Shown: positions 1-7,488 of the stretch, piece after piece
Layout: each line of letters begins with the position of its first letter
Numbering within the stretch: position 1 is the first letter of the stretch
Source: SAR202 cluster bacterium bin16
GTDB lineage: Bacteria; Chloroflexota; Dehalococcoidia; Lucifugimonadales; Australimonadaceae
Direction of reading: 5' to 3'
DNA: 61,240 bases
NCBI GenBank assembly: GCA_002238425.1
Contig: MPMJ01000018.1
Coordinates: 1 to 61,240 of the forward strand
Notes under the pieces: model-generated
Seen by the model: the letters and a program-made list of their open reading frames with translations, nothing else
What the model was told of the DNA's origin: nothing
Databases searched by the model: none
Program-made: the position numbers and the translations under genes

Positions 1-1004
1 CGGGCCTGCCCTATCGCGTTCTCCAGCGGCGCGAGTTGCGTCTGCAAAGCAAGCGCCTGCTGCGCCGCGTTCGTGAGCGACCTCGCCCGCTCCTGCGCCT
101 GCTGCAATGCAGCGACTCCCTGCCCGATCTCACCGGCGCGCTCGATGGTGCGCTGCCACCCGACGAGACGCTGGTTGAGGCTCGCCGCATCTGCCTCTTC
201 CTCGGTCTGTCGCTGGCGCGCGCGTTGCGCCGCAACGTTCTGCTCGTCACGCTCCGCCTGCCGGCGTTCCAGGTGCGCAACCTTGTCCCGAAGGAGTTGC
301 AGCCGCTCCGCAAGACCGTTCACGGACGTAACCGCCCCGGCGAGTTCACGCTCGGCCTCGGCCAGCGCCGTACGCGTCTCATCGGCTTGCGCCGCGCGCT
401 CGCGCAGGCGGTCGACGTTGATGGCGTTGGCCTCGAGCTTCGCCCGCGCGTCGCGTCCACGGAGGCGTGCCCGCTCAGCGAGTTCGTCGTAGCGTCCGAG
501 CCCGAGCACCTTGGCGAGCACTTCCTTGCGCGCGCCGGGGGTGGCCATCGTGAACTCGTCGGCGCGGCCCTGCACGAGGAACGCGCTGTTCACGAACGTC
601 CCATAGTCCATGTTGATGATGCGTTCGATCTGTGCCTCCGTTGTCCTGATGGTGTCGCCGGTGATGGGGCGAAACTCCCCGTCGGCAGTCTGTACCGCGA
701 GTTCCAGCGAACTCTGCGGATTGCGCCGCGCCTGGGAGTAGCGACGGGAGACGCGATAGCGCTCGCTGCCGACGTCGAACACCAGCTCGACCTGCATCTC
801 GGTCTGGCCGTGGTGGAGAAGCTGCTCGTGCCGCTGACCGCGCGCCTTGCCCCAGAGCGCCCACGTGACGGCGTCCAGCAGCGCGGACTTGCCGTTGCCG
901 TTCGGCCCGCAGAGGCACGCGACGCGGATGCCCTCCAGGTGGAGCGTGGGCGCGGCGTCGCGGTAGGAGAGGAAGTTGGAGAGTGAGAGGCTTATCGGGA
1001 GCAA
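1..1004 (-). CDS. sbcC: SbcC/Rad50-type nuclease ATPase subunit, N-terminal part (cut by window edge)
   Basis: The reverse strand reads into an SMC-like ATPase: start LPISLSLSNFLSYRD, then a Walker A (GPNGNGKSALLDA, about residues 33-45), a Q-loop-like segment (FLVQGRADEFT) and a long charged coiled coil rich in Glu, Arg, Ala and Gln that runs off the left edge. This is the order in SbcC, which works with SbcD to open hairpins and trim double-strand break ends. The start is a TTG at 1004-1002: an in-frame TAG lies just upstream near 1036 and no ATG or GTG lies between. The signature motif, Walker B and second coil lie outside the window, and no sbcD is visible here. The call rests on the N-terminal third only; another Rad50-like AAA protein is possible. 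Confidence 0.82.
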   Translation of the reverse strand, partial: MLPISLSLSNFLSYRDAAPTLHLEGIRVACLCGPNGNGKSALLDAVTWALWGKARGQRHEQLLHHGQTEMQVELVFDVGSERYRVSRRYSQARRNPQSSLELAVQTADGEFRPITGDTIRTTEAQIERIINMDYGTFVNSAFLVQGRADEFTMATPGARKEVLAKVLGLGRYDELAERARLRGRDARAKLEANAINVDRLRERAAQADETRTALAEAERELAGAVTSVNGLAERLQLLRDKVAHLERRQAERDEQNVAAQRARQRQTEEEADAASLNQRLVGWQRTIERAGEIGQGVAALQQAQERARSLTNAAQQALALQTQLAPLENAIGQA

Positions 1005-1117
1005 AGCAGCCTCACTGGCGGGAGTGGCAGGATTCTAACAGCGCCCCGCCCGCCTCTCTCCCGTGCGCTGTCCTCATTTCGTGGTCCGACAGGCCCACCA
1101 CGAACGGCTGCCACCGG

Positions 1118-2377
1118 CTACGGACGCCAGCCGGCCTCCCGTGCAAGGCGCTCCAACTCGCCGGGCTCGTCGATGACGGCGACACGGCTGAGGAACTCGG
1201 CGAGGTCCGCAGAGTCAGCGCGTATCGTGCGCAGTTGCGGCTCGATGGGGCTGATCGACGCGGGGCCGTCCGCGTACGTGCCGTGGAACGCGAACCACGC
1301 CGTGTTGAGTTTGCGGATGTTGTGCCCCTGTTCCACGAACTCGAGACGCCGCCCTTCCAGGTAGGCCTCCGCCTCCTCAACCTTCCCCTCCTCCAGCAGC
1401 TCTTCCAGCCGCGCACGTGTCTCGCGCATCTCATACCGGAAGTCGAATACGCCGGGCTCCGGAGTGGGCCGGGGTTCTCCCGCCCTGGGCGGCTGCCACG
1501 GCTCGCGCGTCACCACCTCGCCGGTCAGCAGTTCGAACGCCCTGTCGCTGAGTTCCTCCGCCGCGATGTTGGCCACGGTCTCGTTCACGCTCGTGAGCTC
1601 ACCGCCCGCGAACCATGCGCGCCCCAGTGGATGGAAGATGAGCCAGTGGTGCACCCACTCATGGCTCGCAACCGACAGCGCCCCGCGAAGCGACGTGTCC
1701 GGCGTCACCTGCGCGGGGTACGTCGCCACCCCGCCGATGCGGGCGACGATCGCGGAGATGTTGTCGTCGAGCGATTCCACCTTCCGTTCCAACTCATCCT
1801 GCTGCGGAAGGCTGATGTCAGAAGTCAGCAGGCGGTCGTCCAGCCGGACGATGGCGTCCCGCGGCGAGCGCACCAGCACGTGGCCGCCCTCCTGGAACGC
1901 GAAATCCACCGGAGGCCAGCGCACCGGACCGAAGCGCGCGATGACGCCCAGGTCGTCGGCGCTCTGCGATATCGCGCCCTCCAGCGTCTCTTCCACCAGC
2001 GGCGACAGTTCCGCGCGGCGGCGCTCCAGGCGTTCCCGCTCTCCTTCCAATGCTGCGACCTCAGCGTCCGATGCCCCCTCGGCAAGGGCGCGCCCTATCT
2101 CCCGCCGCATCGCGCTCAACTCCCCGCCCACGCGGAAGAACTCCTGTGTGCGCTCCAGCCGCTCCTCCGCGTCCGGCCTGCCGAAGACCCCCACGGCCAG
2201 GTTGAACCACTTGTCCGGGAAGTGGACTATCTCCCAGCGTACGAGGTCCTGCTCATAGGGAGCGGAGGCCCGGTGAAGCTGCTCGATGGAATCGCCGCGT
2301 CCTATGCCCGCGGCGATCAGGAGCATGGCCGCCAGTGTCCACAGGCCGAGCGTATAGTTCCCCTTCAGCGCGCGCAT
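1118..2377 (-). CDS. Membrane-anchored putative zinc metallopeptidase (HExxH), otherwise unknown
   Basis: A 419-residue protein. One hydrophobic segment near the N-terminus (about residues 10-25) suggests a signal anchor with the rest outside the cell. Residues 100-125 are a charged, probably coiled stretch. HEWVH at 239-243 fits the HExxH zinc-site pattern, and NETVAN at 265-270 supplies a downstream Glu (E266) at a spacing seen in gluzincin-type peptidases. I do not recognise a named family, so peptidase activity is inferred from the motif. The start at 2377 has a good ribosome site (GAGGGAG). The gene is divergent from the EF-G-like gene, sharing the 2378-2501 spacer, and lies downstream of no obvious partner. 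Confidence 0.72.
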   Translation of the reverse strand: MRALKGNYTLGLWTLAAMLLIAAGIGRGDSIEQLHRASAPYEQDLVRWEIVHFPDKWFNLAVGVFGRPDAEERLERTQEFFRVGGELSAMRREIGRALAEGASDAEVAALEGERERLERRRAELSPLVEETLEGAISQSADDLGVIARFGPVRWPPVDFAFQEGGHVLVRSPRDAIVRLDDRLLTSDISLPQQDELERKVESLDDNISAIVARIGGVATYPAQVTPDTSLRGALSVASHEWVHHWLIFHPLGRAWFAGGELTSVNETVANIAAEELSDRAFELLTGEVVTREPWQPPRAGEPRPTPEPGVFDFRYEMRETRARLEELLEEGKVEEAEAYLEGRRLEFVEQGHNIRKLNTAWFAFHGTYADGPASISPIEPQLRTIRADSADLAEFLSRVAVIDEPGELERLAREAGWRP

Positions 2378-2430
2378 GGGGCTCCCTCACCTGCGCTTTG
2401 CGGTTCCTGTGTTGCTCTGCCGGTTGCGCG

Positions 2431-2459
2431 TTGCACGTTCATGGCCGGATAACTATTAT
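2431..2459 (+). promoter_or_regulatory. Candidate sigma-70 promoter for the EF-G-like gene
   Basis: TTGCAC at 2431-2436 and TATTAT at 2454-2459 are separated by exactly 17 bases and lie 43 bases upstream of the GTG start at 2502. Both hexamers are close to the bacterial consensus. No transcription data are available. Confidence 0.55.
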
Positions 2460-2501
2460 GCGCTGCATAACCCACTCCGGCGTTAAGGGGAGGCGCCTAT
2501 C

Positions 2502-4532
2502 GTGGACCAATTCACGACGCAGCAGATCCGCAACGTAGTACTCCTGGCGCACTCAGGTGCAGGCAAGACGTCGCTCGCAGAAGCGATGCTCCATGCGACC
2601 CAGGCCATCAACCGCCCGGGGCGTGTCGAGGACGGCAACACCACTTCCGACTTCGAGCCCGAAGAGCATCGCAGGCAGACCAGCCTGCAACTCGCGGTGC
2701 TCCCGTGCGTCTGGAAGGGTGTGAAGATCAACGTGATCGACACTCCGGGCTACGCGGACTTCCTGGGCGAGACCGTCTCCGCGCTGCGCGCCGCCGACGC
2801 CGCGGTGATCGTCCTCTCCGCCCCCAGTGGCGTGGAAGTCGGCGCGGAGATCGCGTGGCAGCGCGTCCGCGATCTGGGCATCCCCACCATCGTCTTCGTC
2901 AACAAGATGGACCGCGAGCATGCCGACTACGAGGCCACGATGGCCCAGGTCCGCTCGCAGTTCGGGAGCCGGTGCGCACCCATCAACCTGCCCATCGGCG
3001 CGGAGTCCTCGTTCAGCGGCGTCGCCAGTTGCGTCGCGGGCAACGCGCCCGCCGGTATGGAAGACGCCATCGCAACGGCGAAGGACCAGCTCGGGGAGGC
3101 TGTCGCCGAGACCGACGACGACCTCACGATGAAGTTCCTGGACGAAGGCTCGCTGAGCGACGAGGAGATCGCCCAGGGTCTGAGCAACGGCGTCCGGACA
3201 GGGCAGACCGTCCCTGTCCTCGCAGGCTCTTCGGTCGCCGAGATCGGCATCGGGGAGCTGATGGACGCCATCGTGAGCTACATCCCATCGCCTGCCGACG
3301 TCCCGGCCGTGAAGGCCACGAAGGGCGGCGCAGACGTGGAGCTGACCGCCGACGCGAACGGCCCGCTGGCAGCCTTCATATTCAAGACGACCGCCGACCC
3401 GTTCGTCGGCAAGCTCTCATTCTTCCGCGTGATGAGCGGGACGCTCTCCGCGAACGGCGAGGTCTTCGACAGTGGATCGGGCGACACCGAGCGCATCGGG
3501 CAGGTGTTCGTCCCGGTCGGAAAGAAGCAGGAGAGCGTGCCGAGCCTCGCCGCAGGCGACATCGGCAGCGTCTCGAAACTGGCGCATGCCGTTACCGGAG
3601 ACACGCTTACCTCCAAGGCAGACCCCGTAACCCTGCCCCGCGTGGAATACCCGGAGCCGGTCTACCACATCGCCGTGCATCCCAAGAGCAAGGCGGACCT
3701 GGAGAAGCTCTCCTCCTCGCTCGCGCGGCTCACAGAAGAAGACCCCTCGCTGGTCCTCCACCGCGACCAGGCAACTGCCGAACTGGTCATCGCAGGCCAG
3801 GGCAACACCCACGTGGAAGTGATGGCCGAGCGCGCGAAGCGGAAGTTCGGCGTTGAGCTTGAGCTCGCCCCGCCGCGTGTGGCGTACCGCGAGACCATCT
3901 CCCGGATCACGAAGGTCGAGTACAAGCACAAGAAGCAGACCGGCGGCCACGGCCAGTACGGGCACGTGCTGCTCCGGCTGGAGCCCCGTGGCAGGGGCGA
4001 AGGCTTCGAGTTCGCCTCCGAGGTCGTGGGCGGGAACGTGCCGCGCGAGTACATCCCCGCCGTTGAGAAGGGCATACACAAAACGATGGATGAAGGCGCG
4101 CTCGCGGGCTTCCCCATCGTGGACGTGAAGGTCGTCCTCACGGACGGGAGTTCGCACTCCGTGGACTCGTCAGGACAGAGTTTCGAGATAGCCGGCAGCA
4201 TGGCGATGAAGAAGGGGGTCGTGGAAGCCTCTCCCACGTTGCTCGAGCCGGTGATGCGTATGGCAATCGTGACGCCGGAGCAGTTCGCCGGCGCGGTGGT
4301 GAGTGACCTGAATACACGGCGCGCGCACATATCGGGCATGACCCCGGTGGGCGGCGTCGCACACATCGAGGCCGAAGTGCCTCAATCGGAGGCGCAGCAG
4401 TACTCCACCCACCTGCGCGCACTCACGCAGGGACGCGGGACCCTCTCCATGCAGTTCGACCATTACGGCGAGGTTCCGGCGCACCTGACTCCGAAGATAG
4501 TGGAGGAGTCGCACGAGCTGACCAGGGCGTAA
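2502..4532 (+). CDS. fusA: Elongation factor G-like GTPase (EF-G-2 type paralogue)
   Basis: A 676-residue translational GTPase with G1 AHSGAGKT (16-23), G3 DTPGYADF (80-87) and G4 NKMD (134-137), followed by the usual EF-G domains II-V. EF-G moves tRNA and mRNA through the ribosome. The P-loop SGAG form, instead of the IDAG form of canonical EF-G, and the slightly short length are typical of the second EF-G paralogue found in many bacteria, whose exact role is less settled. It stands alone rather than in a str operon (no rpsL, rpsG or tuf nearby), which supports the paralogue reading. The start is GTG with AGGGGAGG nine bases upstream. A canonical fusA is expected elsewhere in the genome. Confidence 0.9.
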   Translation: MDQFTTQQIRNVVLLAHSGAGKTSLAEAMLHATQAINRPGRVEDGNTTSDFEPEEHRRQTSLQLAVLPCVWKGVKINVIDTPGYADFLGETVSALRAADAAVIVLSAPSGVEVGAEIAWQRVRDLGIPTIVFVNKMDREHADYEATMAQVRSQFGSRCAPINLPIGAESSFSGVASCVAGNAPAGMEDAIATAKDQLGEAVAETDDDLTMKFLDEGSLSDEEIAQGLSNGVRTGQTVPVLAGSSVAEIGIGELMDAIVSYIPSPADVPAVKATKGGADVELTADANGPLAAFIFKTTADPFVGKLSFFRVMSGTLSANGEVFDSGSGDTERIGQVFVPVGKKQESVPSLAAGDIGSVSKLAHAVTGDTLTSKADPVTLPRVEYPEPVYHIAVHPKSKADLEKLSSSLARLTEEDPSLVLHRDQATAELVIAGQGNTHVEVMAERAKRKFGVELELAPPRVAYRETISRITKVEYKHKKQTGGHGQYGHVLLRLEPRGRGEGFEFASEVVGGNVPREYIPAVEKGIHKTMDEGALAGFPIVDVKVVLTDGSSHSVDSSGQSFEIAGSMAMKKGVVEASPTLLEPVMRMAIVTPEQFAGAVVSDLNTRRAHISGMTPVGGVAHIEAEVPQSEAQQYSTHLRALTQGRGTLSMQFDHYGEVPAHLTPKIVEESHELTRA

Positions 4533-4556
4533 CCGCGCCACTGGCTAGTCTCTCAC

Positions 4557-4580
4557 GCGCCCTCGCGAGCAAGAGGGCGC
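4557..4580 (+). terminator. Hairpin after the EF-G-like gene
   Basis: GCGCCCTC (4557-4564) pairs perfectly with GAGGGCGC (4573-4580) across an eight-base loop, 25 bases after the stop at 4532. The downstream T-tract is weak, so it may be an imperfect intrinsic terminator or a 3' end stabiliser. Confidence 0.45.
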
Positions 4581-4634
4581 CGCCTTCCGTCATTCCCCCG
4601 GCGGACAGGGCAGCAGTACAACTGTTGGAGGAGC

Positions 4635-5375
4635 ATGCCTATGCATGGAGTGATTCTCGCTGCCGGCGATGGCGGCAGACTCCGGCCGTTCACGTACCGA
4701 ACGCCGAAGCCGCTCATACAGTTGAGAGACCGTCCGCTCATCTGGTACCCGCTCTCCGCGATGGCCGAGGCGGGCATCAGGGAGGTCGGTGTCGTCGTCG
4801 GCTATCACGCAGAGCAGATCATGGAAGGACTTCACGATTGGGCGCCGGACGGGGTGCGGCTGGAGTTCATCCACAACCCTGAGTTCGAAGGCGGGAACGC
4901 GGTGTCTGTCCGCGCCGCGCGGGACTTCGCGGGAGGCGGGCCGTTCATGCTCGCGATGAGCGACCACATCATCGAGCCGGGCGTTGCCGTCCGGCTGACG
5001 GGAGAGTGCGAGCACCCGGCGATGCTGGGCGTTGACTCGGCTGCGTCGATGGAGAGCCAGTTGAGCGACGCCACGAAGGTGCTGGTGGACGGCGACGGCT
5101 TCCTCCGGCGCATCGGCAAGGGGCTGCGGCGCTGGAACGCCGTGGACATCGGCGTATTCGTATTCCAGCCCTCCATCTTCGCCACCCTCGATTACCTCTA
5201 TGCGCAGGAAGGCTCGGCGCTGGAACTGAGCCGCGTCATGCAGCACCTGGCCGACACGCCTAACGGAGTCACGACGCGCGACATAGAGGGCCTCTTCTGG
5301 ACCGACATCGACACCCTCGCAGACTTCAAGAGCGCATATGACCACCTCGGCTCCGCCACAGACCTCCCCCTATGA
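4635..5375 (+). CDS. NTP-dependent sugar/inositol-phosphate nucleotidyltransferase
   Basis: A 246-residue Rossmann-like nucleotidyltransferase with the N-terminal signature ILAAGDGGRLRPFT (7-20) followed by TPKPL (23-27), the nucleotide-binding loop and Lys of the glucose-1-phosphate thymidylyl/cytidylyl/uridylyltransferase family. It would activate a phosphorylated polyol or sugar with CTP or another NTP. Its last 38 bases overlap the next gene, a CDP-alcohol phosphatidyltransferase. This is the pairing found, often as one fused protein, in inositol-1-phosphate cytidylyltransferase / di-myo-inositol-phosphate-phosphate synthase, so a CDP-activated alcohol product is the best inference. Either ATG 4635 or ATG 4641 could be the start; GGAGGAG sits better for 4641. 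Confidence 0.85.
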   Translation: MPMHGVILAAGDGGRLRPFTYRTPKPLIQLRDRPLIWYPLSAMAEAGIREVGVVVGYHAEQIMEGLHDWAPDGVRLEFIHNPEFEGGNAVSVRAARDFAGGGPFMLAMSDHIIEPGVAVRLTGECEHPAMLGVDSAASMESQLSDATKVLVDGDGFLRRIGKGLRRWNAVDIGVFVFQPSIFATLDYLYAQEGSALELSRVMQHLADTPNGVTTRDIEGLFWTDIDTLADFKSAYDHLGSATDLPL

Positions 5376-5961
5376 CGGGCTGGTCTCACGCCACCTGAAC
5401 CGGCGCATCTCCCGGCCCATAGCCGGGCTGCTCGCGCATACGCCGGTCACGCCGAACCAGGTGACCGTCTTCAGCTTGGGCATCGCGGTAGCGTCGCTGG
5501 TCGCGTTCGCGATGGGCAACCCCATCGCGGGGGGACTGCTCGCCCAGGCTGGCTCCATCGTCGACGGCGTGGACGGCGACCTCGCGCGGCGCGTGGACAG
5601 AGGCACGAGCTTCGGTTCGTTCTTCGACGCCGTGGTCGACCGCTATTCGGACTCCCTCGTCCTGTTGGGCCTGACCATCTGGGCGGCGAGCAACGCGGAG
5701 ACCATGCTGCCGTGGGTCGCGGGCTTCGCCGCGCTCGCGGGCTCGTTCGCCGTCACGTACACGCGCGCACGGGTCGACGAGTCCCGCCGGACGATGTTCG
5801 ACAACGGCATCACGTCGCTCGCATCGCGAGACGTCCGGCTGCTGCTCATCATGGTAGGTGCGGTGGCGGGCTACGGCGTCGAGACGCTCGTCACGCTGGC
5901 CGCGCTCACGAACGCGGTCGTCCTGCTGCGCATCGCCAGCGTGCGGCAGGCGCTCCAGTAA
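5338..5961 (+). CDS. CDP-alcohol phosphatidyltransferase (membrane)
   Basis: A 207-residue polytopic membrane protein carrying the full CDP-alcohol phosphatidyltransferase signature: D76, D79, G80, A83, R84, G93, D97 and D101 in the D-x2-DG-x2-AR-x8-G-x3-D-x3-D arrangement. These enzymes displace CMP from a CDP-linked group with an alcohol, making phospholipid headgroups or soluble phosphodiesters. Four or so hydrophobic helices flank the motif. The start ATG 5338 lies inside the 3' end of the nucleotidyltransferase gene, so the two are almost certainly co-translated. Context suggests the partner supplies the CDP-activated substrate, as in the IPCT/DIPPS system. Another lipid-headgroup synthase is the alternative. 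Confidence 0.87.
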   Translation: MTTSAPPQTSPYDGLVSRHLNRRISRPIAGLLAHTPVTPNQVTVFSLGIAVASLVAFAMGNPIAGGLLAQAGSIVDGVDGDLARRVDRGTSFGSFFDAVVDRYSDSLVLLGLTIWAASNAETMLPWVAGFAALAGSFAVTYTRARVDESRRTMFDNGITSLASRDVRLLLIMVGAVAGYGVETLVTLAALTNAVVLLRIASVRQALQ

Positions 5962-5965
5962 CTCC

Positions 5966-6160
5966 ATGCTGAACGGTTGCACGACAACACGCATCTTCTG
6001 CCGTCCCAACTGTCCGCCGGGACGCCGCACGAGACCCGACCATCGCGTCACCTTCGCGGACGAATGCGCGGCAGCCAAGGCGGGCTACCGTCCGTGCCGC
6101 GTCTGCACGCCGCTGGACGGCCCGCCCGGCCCATGGGTCAGCAAGCGCGAGCGGGGTTAG
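5966..6160 (+). CDS. Stand-alone Ada-type zinc-binding domain protein (64 aa)
   Basis: A 64-residue ORF starting at ATG 5966, four bases after the phosphatidyltransferase stop. It holds C12, C16, C44 and C47 in the pattern FCRPNC...YRPCRVC, which matches the N-terminal zinc domain of Ada, where the first of four cysteines accepts a methyl group from DNA methylphosphotriesters. The usual AraC and methyltransferase parts of Ada are absent. A bare domain could sense alkylation, repair phosphotriesters or simply bind DNA; function is not established. It ends convergently with the portal gene, overlapping it by four bases. No separate ribosome site is obvious, so it may be translated by coupling to the gene before it. 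Confidence 0.72.
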   Translation: MLNGCTTTRIFCRPNCPPGRRTRPDHRVTFADECAAAKAGYRPCRVCTPLDGPPGPWVSKRERG

Positions 6161-7329
6161 ACCAGCCCGCGCTCCCGCCTCGCCTCTTCCGGTGTGATGA
6201 TCCCCGCCTGCACGAGCGCCACCTGACGCTTGGTGCGCTCGCTCTCCGTCTCCGACAGCGCCTCGACCTGCGTGAGGTCGAATGCCACGGACAGCCCCCG
6301 CGCCGCCGGACCGAGTCTCGGGATCAGCCCCTCGTTGATCGCGCCCGCGAGGAACGTCAGCTCCGGCACCATCGTCTTCTCCCAGAACATGCGGCGCGCC
6401 TCCCGCACGTTGTTGAGCGTCGCGTGGCTGAAGTCCTCCAGCAGCGGAAGCGGCACGCCGTACACGCGAGCGACGCCTTCCAGGCTCCACCGCAGCCCGG
6501 CGAGCCATTCCATATCGCGCTGGTTCAGCCCCAGCCGTTGCACGTCCCAACCGTCGCCGGTGACGAGCGGGCGATGCGCGCGGCCCGGCCCGGCGTGGCG
6601 CGCCTCCAACCGCGAGTAGAAATCCGTGATCTGGCCGTCGGTGACGGGCCCGCTCGCCCGGAAGACGAGGTCTTGCGGCTGAGCGCCGTTACGGAAGAAC
6701 TCGCGGTTGAACCGCAGCGCGTCCATACCCATATCGGCGGTGAGCCGCGCAGCCGCCATCGGCGCGAACCCTGCGAACTCCTCCAACGGATTGAAGTAGC
6801 GGAACCAGACCACCTCCTCCGGCAGGAGCGCCGTCTCCCGTCCCCGCTCCTCGTAGACGAACCCCGCGACGTACCGCTCCGGGTCCCGCACGACCCGCAC
6901 GCGGTCGGGGCGCAGCGCCCATATCTCGTCCGGCATCGCGGACGCTTTGGCGGAGCGTCCCAGGTACCAGAACGCGGCGCCCCACAGGCAGAGGTAGGTC
7001 TCCGTGGCGATGAGCAGGTCGCTCCTGCTCCACCAACCGTTGACCGTATCGAGCAACCGCTGCGCGGGGTGCTCCGGCCCCACCCATCGCCACGCGCCGG
7101 ATGCGTCGACCTCCCGCACCTGCAGCGGCGGACGGGACGCCGCCTCCGCGCGAAGCTTGACCGCGGCGTATACGTCCGCGCTCCTCGCGTAGTATTCGCC
7201 GTAGCCGGTCGACTGCCACTCCGTGCCGGCTCCTCTGTCCGGCGCGAGTGTCCGCAGGGCTGCGGCGAGCGGCGCATTCGCCCGCCGCACCGCGATTCCG
7301 TCCATCACTTCCCGCAACGTCCTGAGCAT
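6157..7329 (-). CDS. Phage portal protein, HK97 family (orphan)
   Basis: A 390-residue protein resembling HK97-type portal proteins, the dodecameric ring through which DNA enters the capsid: an N-terminal segment with YYARSADVYAAVKLRAEA, a central region with ALRPDRVRVVRD, an alpha region with AGLRWSLEGVARVYGVPLPLL, and a C-terminal ESERTKRQVALVQAGIITPEEARRE-type tail. The length is normal for the family and the frame is open throughout. No terminase, protease, capsid or tail gene is seen on either side, only Ada-like and lipoprotein genes. It is therefore a prophage remnant or a domesticated portal; base composition by eye does not differ from its neighbours. Confidence 0.85.
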   Translation of the reverse strand: MLRTLREVMDGIAVRRANAPLAAALRTLAPDRGAGTEWQSTGYGEYYARSADVYAAVKLRAEAASRPPLQVREVDASGAWRWVGPEHPAQRLLDTVNGWWSRSDLLIATETYLCLWGAAFWYLGRSAKASAMPDEIWALRPDRVRVVRDPERYVAGFVYEERGRETALLPEEVVWFRYFNPLEEFAGFAPMAAARLTADMGMDALRFNREFFRNGAQPQDLVFRASGPVTDGQITDFYSRLEARHAGPGRAHRPLVTGDGWDVQRLGLNQRDMEWLAGLRWSLEGVARVYGVPLPLLEDFSHATLNNVREARRMFWEKTMVPELTFLAGAINEGLIPRLGPAARGLSVAFDLTQVEALSETESERTKRQVALVQAGIITPEEARRERGLV

Positions 7330-7378
7330 CTTCTCCCTCCTCGTTCCAGGTATTCAGCGGTCGGGCGCGAAACGCAAA

Positions 7379-7408
7379 AGAGCCCCGGCCTCTCAAGACC
7401 GGGGCTCT
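7379..7408 (-). terminator. Intrinsic terminator for the RCC1-like lipoprotein gene
   Basis: AGAGCCCCGG (7379-7388) and CCGGGGCTCT (7399-7408) form a perfect 10-bp stem with a 10-base loop. Read on the minus strand the stem is followed by TTTT. It lies about 80 bases beyond the stop at 7489 and upstream of the portal gene start, so it separates the two. Confidence 0.75.
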
Positions 7409-7488
7409 CCCCGATGTATCGCTGCACCCCTATTCCGCTGTGGATACCATGCTAGGCGGTGTGCGCCGGAACGCGCAACGGGCGGATG

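Noticed and set aside
36-986. Plus-strand open frame opposite the SbcC-type gene
   Set aside because: The minus strand gives a Walker A, Q-loop and coiled coil; the plus frame is Arg/Leu-rich text without motifs.
983-2452. Plus-strand open frame opposite the HExxH protein
   Set aside because: Shadow of the minus-strand gene, which has a signal anchor, HEWVH motif and ribosome site.
5977-7455. Plus-strand open frame opposite the portal gene
   Set aside because: The portal protein on the minus strand is recognisable over its whole length; the plus frame is not.
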